The notes below the pieces were generated by a model, which ran no database searches, was not told the origin of the DNA, and was given only the letters and a program-made list of their open reading frames with translations. A DNA stretch of 64,000 nt from Nannocystis exedens (GTDB lineage Bacteria > Myxococcota_A > Polyangia > Nannocystales > Nannocystaceae), in NCBI RefSeq assembly GCF_002343915.1, contig NZ_NETK01000001.1, forward strand, positions 5,532,001-5,596,000. Direction: 5' to 3'. Below, in pieces: positions 57,470 through 64,000 of the stretch (position 1 is its first letter; every line of letters begins with the position of its first letter). Both the position numbers and the translations under genes were made by a program.

Positions 57470-57592
57470 GCCCGGGGTTTTTAGCACAGGGGGGCCTGCC
57501 CCGGGCAATTTCGCGAGCTTCGGACCGATCTTGCGCGGGCTCACCGCACACTCGGGGGAGGCCGGTCTTGCGCGCGCCGGGCCGGGGGGTCG

Positions 57593-58966
57593 ATGCTCCG
57601 CCGCATGCTCGATCAGGTCCCCCACGCGCCGCAGAAGCTGCCTGTCGTCGGTCACATGGCCGCCCTCATGGCCGGAGCGCCGTGGGACGTGACCGAGCGC
57701 TGGCTGCGAGAGCGCGGGCCCACCGTGCGGCTGCAGATCCCCGGCGCCAGCTACCTCGTGACCTCGGACCCCGAGTTCATCCGCCACGTGATCGTCGGCG
57801 CCGCCGACAACTACGTCAAGGATCTGCGCGCCATGGGCGCCTTCCTCGACATCCTCGGACATGGCCTTTTGACCAGCGACGGCGAGCTGTGGAAGAAGCA
57901 GCGGGCGGTGCTGGCGCGGGCGTTCCGCATCGAGGCGCTGCGCAACGTCGCCGAGGCGTCGATCCGCGCGGTCGACCGGCTCGCGGCGGTGCTCGACGCG
58001 CACGCGCGCAGCGGCAGGCCGGTCGACATCGGCGCGCAGATGCGGCGGCTGACGCTGCAGGTGATCGCGGAGGCGACGCTGCAGATGCCGCCGCACCAGA
58101 GCGACGACGTGCTGCCGCGGCTCTACGAGCCGCTGGTGGAGGAGGCCAACAAGCGGGTGTGGCTGCCGTTCCGCGGCTACTTGCCGACGCCGTCGAAGTT
58201 CCGCTACGACCGCTCGCTGGCCCAGCTCGATGCGTTCCTGCTCGAGAAGATCCGCGCGCGGCTGCAGGCCCGCCGCGCCGACCCGCAGGCGCGCCCGGCC
58301 GACATGCTCGACATGCTGCTCATCAGCCTCGAGGACCGCGGCTGGACCGACGACAGCGAGCGCCTCGTCAGCGACGAGCTCAAGACCATGCTGTTCGCCG
58401 GCCACGACACCTCGAGCGCGATGCTGACGTGGACGCTGCACGCGCTGACGCAGCAGCCGGCCGAGCTCGAGCGCCTGCGGGCCGACGCCGCCTCCGTGTG
58501 GAAGGGCGAGGGCATGCCCGACTACGAGCAGCTCAAGCGGCTCGACTTCGCCGGCGCGTGCCTCAAGGAGGCGCTGCGCCTGTACAACATCGTGCCGATC
58601 GTCGTGCGCGAGGCGGTCGTCGACGACCGCTTCGGCGAGCTCGTCATCCCGCGCGGCACGAAGGTGATGGTCCACATGCAGGCGCTGCACAAGGACCCGC
58701 GCCACTGGCCCGAGCCCGAGGCGTTCCGCCCCGACCGCTTCCTCGGCGACGAGCCGGTCGGCCACCGCTGGCTGCCCTTCATCACCGGCCCCCGCAGCTG
58801 CGTCGGCCAGCACTTCTCGCTGCTCGAGGCGAAGATCGTGCTGTCGCGCCTGGCGCTGCGCTACGAGTTCTCGCCGGTCCCCGAGAACAGCGACGCCCGC
58901 CACCGCTTCAACGTCCCGGTCGGCCCGGCCGCGAGCATCCGCATGCACGTGCGGCCGCGCGCCTAG
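57593..58966 (+). CDS. Cytochrome P450
   Basis: 457 residues. P450 signatures: I-helix LFAGHDTSSAML, EALRL (ExxR), the Arg-containing PEAFRPDRFLG and the haem loop FITGPRSCVGQHFSLLE, with Cys as the proximal ligand. The length and the FxxGxRxCxG loop are those of bacterial P450s of the fatty-acid or terpenoid type. No N-terminal membrane anchor, so soluble. No ferredoxin or reductase gene is nearby, so electron partners are elsewhere. The start is ATG 57593; a second ATG is at 57605. Hairpin-family sequence near 57857-57880 encodes LGHGLLTSDGELW, a region normally conserved in P450s. Confidence 0.93.
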   Translation: MLRRMLDQVPHAPQKLPVVGHMAALMAGAPWDVTERWLRERGPTVRLQIPGASYLVTSDPEFIRHVIVGAADNYVKDLRAMGAFLDILGHGLLTSDGELWKKQRAVLARAFRIEALRNVAEASIRAVDRLAAVLDAHARSGRPVDIGAQMRRLTLQVIAEATLQMPPHQSDDVLPRLYEPLVEEANKRVWLPFRGYLPTPSKFRYDRSLAQLDAFLLEKIRARLQARRADPQARPADMLDMLLISLEDRGWTDDSERLVSDELKTMLFAGHDTSSAMLTWTLHALTQQPAELERLRADAASVWKGEGMPDYEQLKRLDFAGACLKEALRLYNIVPIVVREAVVDDRFGELVIPRGTKVMVHMQALHKDPRHWPEPEAFRPDRFLGDEPVGHRWLPFITGPRSCVGQHFSLLEAKIVLSRLALRYEFSPVPENSDARHRFNVPVGPAASIRMHVRPRA

Positions 58967-59014
58967 CTGTCCCTTCAGACAGCCTTTGAAACGGGCTGTC
59001 TTCGCGGACATGTG
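58966..59014. repeat. Composite hairpin element
   Basis: GCTGTCCCTTCAGACAGC, then a TTTGAAAC spacer, GGGCTGTC TTCG CGGACATGTG. It begins at the P450 stop and may act as its terminator. Confidence 0.65.
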
Positions 59015-59068
59015 ATTCGGCGCGCCCGCTGTCGTCGTCGGGGCAGCCGCCATGACACTCGCTACGCC

Positions 59069-59586
59069 GTCGGCTCGGCCGCGGGCAGCGAGCTGAAGTG
59101 CGTGCAGGACGAGCTGACGGCGGCCTTCGTCGAGGCCGAGGGGCGGCTCGACAGCCTGGTGCTGGCGCTGGTCGGCACGCGGTTCTTCCGCGAGCGCGGC
59201 GGGGCGCCGAGCTCGGGCGAGGATCCGACGACGGGCGGCGACCCGACGACGGGCGGCGACCCGACGACCGGCGACGAGACGACCACGAGCGGCGGCACGA
59301 CCACCGGCGAGCCGGGGCCGGGGCCGATGACGTCGCCGGGCATCGACGTGCAGATCGTTCAGGACTCGAAGTGGGAGCAGGGCGAGCGCAACTCGGTCAC
59401 GGTCAGCAACACGACCGACGCGCCGATCGCCTGGCAGGTCGTGCTCGCCATGCAGGGCGCGATCCAGAACGCGTGGAACGCCAAGTACACGCAGGACGCG
59501 ATGCACTTCGTGTGGACGGCGAGCCCTACAACGCCGAGGTCGCGGCCCAGGGGACCACGAACTTCGGCTTCTGCCTCCTCTACTGA
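59069..59586 (+). pseudogene. Remnant of a DUF1592-type protein with a CBM2-like domain
   Basis: The frame begins in mid-protein: ELKCVQDELTAAFVEAEG and LVLALVGTRFFRER resemble the end of the large DUF1592/DUF1588-type secreted proteins. A Thr/Gly/Asp linker (DPTTGGDPTTGGDPTTGDET) leads to a carbohydrate-binding CBM2-like domain (KWEQGERNSVTVSNTTDAP, AIQNAWNAKYTQ). The last 20 codons are in a different frame; one extra C in CCC at 59524-59526 would join ASP to YNAEVAAQGTTNFGFCLLY. Thus a 5'-truncated and frameshifted gene copy. The alternative, a sequencing error in the C-run, cannot be excluded, but the missing 5' part is real. Confidence 0.7.
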
Positions 59587-59656
59587 GGTCGAGGTTCAGC
59601 GATCGACCGGGCGATCGAGTCCTCGCTGTAGCGCGGCGACGGCACCAGCGTCGGCA

Positions 59657-60337
59657 TCACGTGTCTCCCAGCAGCGGCCCCAGCACCAGCGCCCCGAACA
59701 GCGCAGTCGCCACCGCCCACAGGTAGCGCAGCACCCACCCGCCCGTTCGGACATGCTCTCCGGGACAGGCGACCAGGCGCGGCGCGACCACGAAGAACAC
59801 GTAGACCACCGGCAGCGAGACCAGGAACACGAAGCCCAGCGAGAACAGCCGCTCGCCGGTCGAGACGGGCGGCCCGATCCACGCCTTCGGCGCCGCCATC
59901 GCCTCCATCATCCCCCAGAACATCTCCGCCAAGACCATCATGAACGGCCACGACAGCCCGCGTCGCAGCCACCGCGGCGCCTGCACCCACGCCGCGCCGC
60001 GCGTCCGCTGGTGCTGGATCGCCGCCAGCGCGCCGAGCACCAGCACCACCGCCGTGTGCACCTGCCGAACCTCGATCGCCGCGCCGACCTGCTTGAGCCC
60101 GGCGTCGATCATGATCGCGCAGATCCCCAGGCTCATCAGCAGCACCGTCCCGCGCCGCGGCCCTCCCCCGCGCTCGCTGGTCAGCGCCGAGGCCCAGAAG
60201 CCAGCCGCCGCCAGCACCAGGAACCAGCTGACCCGCCCGCCCTCGAGGAACAGCCCGCCGCTGGCCGGCCGCAGCAGCGCCAGCCAGCCGGCCCACAGCA
60301 GGTCCTCGCCCGAGAGCACGCCGCCGAGTCGCTTCAC
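59657..60337 (-). CDS. Multi-spanning membrane protein of unknown function
   Basis: 226 residues from GTG 60337. Six hydrophobic segments are visible, including SWFLVLAAAGFWASALTS, TVLLMSLGICAIMIDAGL, VHTAVVLVLGALAAIQ, LFSLGFVFLVSLPVVYVFFV and WAVATALFGALVLGPLLG. No family is recognised. It lies convergently to the pseudogene and upstream of the relic region; hairpin-family sequence near 59752-59766 is inside the coding region. Confidence 0.6.
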   Translation of the reverse strand: MKRLGGVLSGEDLLWAGWLALLRPASGGLFLEGGRVSWFLVLAAAGFWASALTSERGGGPRRGTVLLMSLGICAIMIDAGLKQVGAAIEVRQVHTAVVLVLGALAAIQHQRTRGAAWVQAPRWLRRGLSWPFMMVLAEMFWGMMEAMAAPKAWIGPPVSTGERLFSLGFVFLVSLPVVYVFFVVAPRLVACPGEHVRTGGWVLRYLWAVATALFGALVLGPLLGDT

Positions 60338-60895
60338 CCGCCGACGCTCGCACGTCCCCCGCGCGCCGACAAGCGCCGCGGCGCTCAACCTCGCACATGT
60401 TTCTTCGAACATGTCTTTTCGGACCTATCATCTCGTGCCCGCCAGGAACGCGGTCAGCCCCGGCGTGGCATGAGCGCCGGTGCGATCGATGCGGGGAGTG
60501 TGGGCGATCGACGGGATCCGCCACTTCCGCTGGGCGTGGCGACCGCGAGCACGCTGTCGAGGGGGTCGAGCTCGTGCTGCAGGAGCTCGGACGCGGTGCT
60601 GGAGGATCACGCGTCCGCGGGCCGTGCCGGCTGATCGATGCGGCCGGCTCGGCGGCGATAAGGGCGGCGGAGGCCCGCTACTCACTGCCCGAGGCGAGCG
60701 GGGCGCCGCGCCGATTTGTCGGTCCGCGGCAATCGCGTGTGCCTCGACCGCTTCCTCTACTCTCCGTCGCCTGGCGGAGACCTGCGGGCGCTTCCGAGCC
60801 GAGGCCGCGTCGTGGGCTCGACGATCGACGCGAAAAAAATCGTGTCACGCGGCGTGGGGGCTGCCTCGTCATGCCGGCGAACCAGGAGAACTCGC
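60338..60895. other. Gap with hairpin element and a possible relic
   Basis: No intact gene. A hairpin copy, GCACATGTTT CTTC GAACATGTC, is at 60393-60415. A peptide deformylase-like remnant is on the minus strand (next entry). The right half (60610-60880) reads as non-coding; an AGGAG ribosome binding site for the oxidoreductase lies at 60884. Confidence 0.5.
60454..60606 (-). pseudogene. Possible peptide deformylase 3' relic
   Basis: The frame between stops reads ELLQHELDPLDSVLAVAT. Peptide deformylase motif 3 is QHExDHLDGVL, so the match covers ten or more positions, but the second metal His is Pro. No upstream motifs are found. This may be a decayed gene end or coincidence. Confidence 0.25.
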
Positions 60896-62056
60896 ATGAC
60901 CCCGCATCTCGTCGTCATCGGGACCGGCTACGCCGGCCTGCTCGCGGCCCTGCGCGCCGCGCGGATCGCCCGCGGTCGCGTGGCCGTCACCCTCGTCGGC
61001 GCCAGCGACCAGCTCGTCGAGCGCGTCCGCCTCCACGAGCAGGCGGCGACCGGCCGCAGCGTCGCCCACCCGGTGGCAGAGCTGATCGCCGGCACCGCGG
61101 TCCGCTTCGTCCACGCGCGCGCGCTCGAAGTCGCGCCCCGTCGACTCGTCACCGACGCCGGCGTGCTCGAATTCGACCGCGCCATCGTCTGCACCGGCGG
61201 CTCGGTCGACCTCGACCTCGTGCCGGGCGCGCGCGAGCACGCGTTTGCCATCGACGGCGACCGCGTCGCCCGCCTGTTCAGCGAGGCGCGGCGCATTGCC
61301 GCGCGCGGCGGCCGGGTTGCCGTGTGCGGCGGCGGCCTCACCGGCGTCGAGATCGCCACGGAATTGGCCGAGGCGCTGCCAGGGCTGCGGGTCGAGCTGG
61401 TGTCGGCGAGCGAGATCGTGCCGGGGCTCGGCGGCAAGGCGCGCGAACACGCGCGGGCGGTCCTGAAGCGCCTTGGGGTGGCGGTGCGGGAGGGCGTGCG
61501 GGTGACGGCCGTGGCGGCCGACCACCTCGACAGCGAGGCCGGGCCGATCGGCTTCGACCTGTGCGCCTGGGCGGCCGGCTTCCGCGCGATGCCCCTGCTC
61601 GCCGGACTCGGCCTGCCGATGGCGGCCGACGGGCGGGTGATCGTCGACGCCTACCTCCACGCCCGGCCGGACCTGCTGGTCGCCGGGGACGCCGCGGCCT
61701 TCGCGTCGGCCGGCGGTGGCTGGCTGGGGGCCGGCTGCAAGACGGCGATGCCGATGGCGGCGCACGCGGCCGACACGGCGGTGGCCGAGCTGACCGGCGG
61801 CGCGGTGCGCGAGTTCAGCTACGGCGACCTGGGCTACTGCGTGAGCCTGGGCCGGCGGGATGGCATCCTGCAGTTCATGGACGCGGCCGGGCAGCCACGC
61901 GAGCGGATTCTGAAGGGGCGCGTGGCGGCCTGGATCAAGGAGCAGGTGTGCCGCTACACGCTGCTGGCGCTGCGGGCCGAGCAGCGGCAACTGCTGGCCT
62001 ATCGCTGGCAGCGCAGGCCGGCGCGGCCGCTGGTGGCGGTGGAGGCGGCGCAATGA
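60896..62056 (+). CDS. FAD-dependent oxidoreductase, NDH-2-like
   Basis: 386 residues from ATG 60896 with a good AGGAG ribosome binding site. Motifs of pyridine nucleotide-disulphide/NADH dehydrogenase-like enzymes: VVIGTGYAGLLAALRAA (FAD), VAVCGGGLTGVEIATELAE (NAD(P)H) and LLVAGDAAAFASAGGG (second FAD site). The C-terminal part lacks the amphipathic membrane helix of true type II NADH dehydrogenases. Its stop overlaps the start of the sigma factor gene (ATGA), so the two form one unit, likely under that sigma factor's control. Confidence 0.88.
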   Translation: MTPHLVVIGTGYAGLLAALRAARIARGRVAVTLVGASDQLVERVRLHEQAATGRSVAHPVAELIAGTAVRFVHARALEVAPRRLVTDAGVLEFDRAIVCTGGSVDLDLVPGAREHAFAIDGDRVARLFSEARRIAARGGRVAVCGGGLTGVEIATELAEALPGLRVELVSASEIVPGLGGKAREHARAVLKRLGVAVREGVRVTAVAADHLDSEAGPIGFDLCAWAAGFRAMPLLAGLGLPMAADGRVIVDAYLHARPDLLVAGDAAAFASAGGGWLGAGCKTAMPMAAHAADTAVAELTGGAVREFSYGDLGYCVSLGRRDGILQFMDAAGQPRERILKGRVAAWIKEQVCRYTLLALRAEQRQLLAYRWQRRPARPLVAVEAAQ

Positions 62057-62910
62057 GTCCGGACGAGGCGGCGACGCTGTTCGGGGCCCACCGCTCGCGG
62101 CTGTTCGGGCTGGCGTACCGCATGCTCGGCAGCGCGGCCGAGGCCGAGGACGTGTTGCAGGAGGCGCACGTGCGCTGGCAGGCGGCCGACCACGCGACGA
62201 TCGAGGCGCCCGGCGGGTGGCTGACGACGGTCGTCTCGCGGCTCTGCCTCGACCAACTGAAGTCGGCCCGCTCGCGGCGCGAGGCCTACGTCGGCACCTG
62301 GCTGCCCGAGCCGCTGCCGACCGAGCGGCTCGAGACGGCGCCGGATCTCGAGTCGATCTCGCTCGCCTTCCTCGTGCTGCTCGAGGCCCTGAGCCCGCTC
62401 GAGCGGGCGGTGTTCGTCCTGCGCGAGGTGTTCGACTACGACTTCGCCGAGATCGCGGCGATCATCGGCCGCGAGGAGGCGGCGTGCCGGCAGCTGGCCC
62501 ACCGCGCGCGCGAGCACGTGCGCGCGAAGCGGCCGCGGTTCGCCCGCTCGCGCGAGCAGCACGAGCAGCTGCTGGGGGCCTTCCTCGGGGCGATCGCCCA
62601 GGGCGACCTCGACGGGCTGCAGCAGCTGCTCGCGGACGACGTGATCGCGTGGTCCGACAGCGGCGGGCGCGCCCGGGCGGCTCGCAACCCGGTGTTCGGC
62701 CCCGACCGCGTGGCCCGCCTGCTGATCGGGACGGCGAAGAAGGGCGGCGCTCACGGCACGCTCTCGCTGGTCGAGATCAACGGCTGGCCGGCCGCCGTGC
62801 TGTGGGACCACGGCGTGGCCGTGGCGGCGATGTCGATCGAGACCGACGACGAGAAGATCCACTCGCTGCACATCATGGTCAATCCCGACAAGCTGGCGGC
62901 GCTGCACTGA
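62053..62910 (+). CDS. ECF41-type (SigJ-like) RNA polymerase sigma factor
   Basis: 285 residues. Sigma region 2 (LFGLAYRMLGSAAEAEDVLQ, VVSRLCLDQLKS) and region 4 (VLREVFDYDFAEIAAIIGRE) are followed by a SnoaL-like C-terminal domain. The linker motif WLPEPL and the C-terminal NPDKL are hallmarks of the ECF41 group, whose C-terminal extension modulates promoter binding in place of an anti-sigma factor. The usual DGGGK motif is changed to DSGGRAR. ECF41 genes are normally next to an oxidoreductase-like target gene, as here. A direct target could be the promoter upstream of 60896. Confidence 0.93.
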   Translation: MSPDEAATLFGAHRSRLFGLAYRMLGSAAEAEDVLQEAHVRWQAADHATIEAPGGWLTTVVSRLCLDQLKSARSRREAYVGTWLPEPLPTERLETAPDLESISLAFLVLLEALSPLERAVFVLREVFDYDFAEIAAIIGREEAACRQLAHRAREHVRAKRPRFARSREQHEQLLGAFLGAIAQGDLDGLQQLLADDVIAWSDSGGRARAARNPVFGPDRVARLLIGTAKKGGAHGTLSLVEINGWPAAVLWDHGVAVAAMSIETDDEKIHSLHIMVNPDKLAALH

Positions 62911-62917
62911 GGTGCTC

Positions 62918-63003
62918 GATCGGGCATGCCCTGGGAGACATGCGCCGAGGGCAATGTCCTGAGGGGCATGCGCTTGCAGGCAGGTCGATCGGGGCCTGTC
63001 AGG
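62918..63003. repeat. Hairpin cluster between sigma factor and phosphotransferase genes
   Basis: GATCGGGCATGCCCTGGGAG, then ACATGCGCC, GGGCAATGTCC, GGGGCATGC, CAGGCAGGTCGATC and GGGGCCTGTC: at least three inverted arms in 86 bases, lying at the convergent end of both genes. Confidence 0.65.
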
Positions 63004-63889
63004 AGCGTGCCAGCGCGACGGCGAGGGCCCGGCGGCCGAGGGCCTCGAAGGCCGGGTCGGCGTGGCGCTCGGCCCAGGCCAGGGTCGCGACCGCGTGGAG
63101 CGCCAGGAGGACGTCGAGGCGCGCGGTCGCGTCGGGCGTCAGCGGGCCGTAACCGGCGAGGAAGGCCTCGGCGAGGTCGGGGCGGTCCGGCCAGACGTCG
63201 GCGTGGAGCTTGACGAGGTCGGCCTCGGGGGCGTCGAGGCGGGCGTGCTCGAAGTCGAGGACGTGGAGGCCGTCGGCGGCGAGCAGCCAGTTGTCGGGGG
63301 TGAAGTCGCGGTGGCAGGGCACACGGCGCGCGCCGGCGAAGGCGTCGCGGCGGGCGGCCAGGCGCTGCAGGGCGTCGCGCTCGGCCGGGGTCAGCAGGTC
63401 GCGGGCGCGGGCGTGCCACTCGTCCTGGCGGGCGGCGACGGCGTCGACGAGCGGCAGGGGGTCGTCGTCGGCGACCGGGAGCTCGTGGAGGGCGCGGAGG
63501 AACCGGCCGGCGGCCGCGTGGGCGGCGGGGACGAGCGCGGGGTCATGGGTCCCGAGAGACAGCCGCTCGCCGGGCGCGGCGGTCAGCGCGAGGGTGCGGG
63601 TGGGCGGGTCGCAGGCGAGCAGCGCCGGGACGTCGAGGCGAAGGGGACCGACCTCCAGGGGGGCTCGCGCCAGCGCCGGCAGCCACTCGCGATAGGCGCG
63701 CAGCTCCTGAGAAAACGGGCGCGGGTGGCGATGCTGCTTGAGGACCAGCGCGCCTGCGGGTGCGGTGACACGCCAGATCGCGGCGCCCTGTGGATGACTT
63801 TGAAGACATGTCCAGAAGAGCATGCTCTCCGGGACATCTTCCAAGACCCGCGAGGCCAGCGCGCGCAGCTCGGGGGTCACGCGGGTCAC
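62999..63889 (-). CDS. Aminoglycoside phosphotransferase-family (APH/ChoK) protein
   Basis: 296 residues from GTG 63889, which overlaps the stop of the upstream gene (GTGA). The kinase-like fold has ALVLKQH (ATP Lys), the catalytic loop VPCHRDFTPDNWLL (H-x-D and Asn) and VLDFEHA (metal Asp). Members phosphorylate small molecules such as aminoglycosides, choline, sugars or fructosamine. The substrate is unknown; drug resistance cannot be inferred. A hairpin copy (63804-63842) encodes EDVPESMLFWTCLQS near the N-terminus. Confidence 0.85.
   Translation of the reverse strand: MTRVTPELRALASRVLEDVPESMLFWTCLQSHPQGAAIWRVTAPAGALVLKQHRHPRPFSQELRAYREWLPALARAPLEVGPLRLDVPALLACDPPTRTLALTAAPGERLSLGTHDPALVPAAHAAAGRFLRALHELPVADDDPLPLVDAVAARQDEWHARARDLLTPAERDALQRLAARRDAFAGARRVPCHRDFTPDNWLLAADGLHVLDFEHARLDAPEADLVKLHADVWPDRPDLAEAFLAGYGPLTPDATARLDVLLALHAVATLAWAERHADPAFEALGRRALAVALARS
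63804..63842. repeat. Hairpin element in the phosphotransferase gene
   Basis: GACATGTCCAGAAGAGCATG with CTCTCC GGGACATC arms. It is in frame and near the N-terminus of the protein. Confidence 0.6.
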
Positions 63890-63999
63890 CGGCGGAGGCT
63901 GGCCAGGCTGACGCGGCTCGCGCCGCGGGTGAACAGCCACAGGCCGAGGACCAGCACCAGCACCGAGAACAGGCCGCAGACGGCGCCCCACAGCAGGTA
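63886..63999 (-). CDS. C-terminal end of a membrane protein (rest outside window)
   Basis: The last 37 residues are visible: a hydrophobic helix (GAVCGLFSVLVLVLGLWLF) and a short basic tail ending SLASLRR. It is the gene upstream of the phosphotransferase, overlapping its start by 4 bases. Too little is visible to name a family. Confidence 0.6.
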   Translation of the reverse strand, partial: YLLWGAVCGLFSVLVLVLGLWLFTRGASRVSLASLRR

Positions 64000-64000
64000 G

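Overview
The window comes from a very GC-rich (by eye about 70% or more) Gram-negative bacterium with a large, loosely packed genome. The best fit is a myxobacterium (Myxococcota), probably of the Nannocystis type. Supporting signs are eukaryote-like Ser/Thr kinases fused to other domains, many lipoproteins whose lipobox Cys is followed by long Thr/Ser/Gly/Asp linkers, an orphan type VI VgrG cluster, an aerobic benzoyl-CoA (box) operon, a carotenoid oxygenase and long Pro/Ala-rich spacers. The taxonomy is an inference from gene content and style; no rRNA or marker comparison was possible.

Layout. 1-3.8 kb: 3' end of a TldD/PmbA-type protease, a hypothetical gene, and a kinase-fold protein that lacks the catalytic Asp. 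3.9-8.0 kb: VgrG, a DUF6484 protein and a TIGR02270 HEAT-repeat protein. 8.2-13 kb: a PDZ/thioredoxin-like lipoprotein, an outer-membrane-like protein and an active-looking kinase with a C-terminal AgmX/TonB-like domain. 13-18 kb: PhoD-like phosphatase, carotenoid oxygenase, a propeller fragment and tRNA-Phe(GAA). 18-23 kb: a HEAT-THUMP-methyltransferase fusion, a lipoprotein, a Spo0M/arrestin-like protein and two hotdog thioesterases. 23-29 kb: a membrane-bound GHKL ATPase/transglutaminase fusion with a degenerate GHKL partner, then a SpoU/TrmH methyltransferase. 29-31.8 kb: a dihaem membrane protein, an SDR and a frameshifted cytochrome-like lipoprotein. 32-35 kb: boxC-boxB, with an in-frame amber codon in boxB. 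35.6-40.5 kb: HAD phosphatase, then a minus-strand operon (DUF5924-like membrane protein, aroA, RumA/TrmA-like methyltransferase). 40.5-50.3 kb: lipoproteins, moaB, an MBL hydrolase, cysS with a zinc-ribbon insert, a membrane protein and a large S41 protease. 50.4-57.5 kb: lipoproteins, TerB-like and SPFH proteins, bioD, a PEGA protein, mltG and ruvX. 57.6-64 kb: P450, a CBM2-like pseudogene, a membrane protein, a FAD oxidoreductase with an ECF41-type sigma factor, and a phosphotransferase.

The most striking feature is not a gene. A dispersed family of short hairpins, with variable arms built on RGACATGTC or GACAGGTC around a 4-5 base loop (often TTCG or CTCG), recurs in most intergenic gaps and also inside many coding regions. 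In one place it forms a tandem array of about 62-bp period between two apparently coupled genes. A second pattern is that many start codons lie only 6-9 bases downstream of a TAnnnT-like hexamer with no visible ribosome binding site, which suggests leaderless transcripts. Several genes carry lesions (amber in boxB, two C-run frameshifts) that are either real decay or sequencing errors. Translational coupling through ATGA or GTGA overlaps is common.
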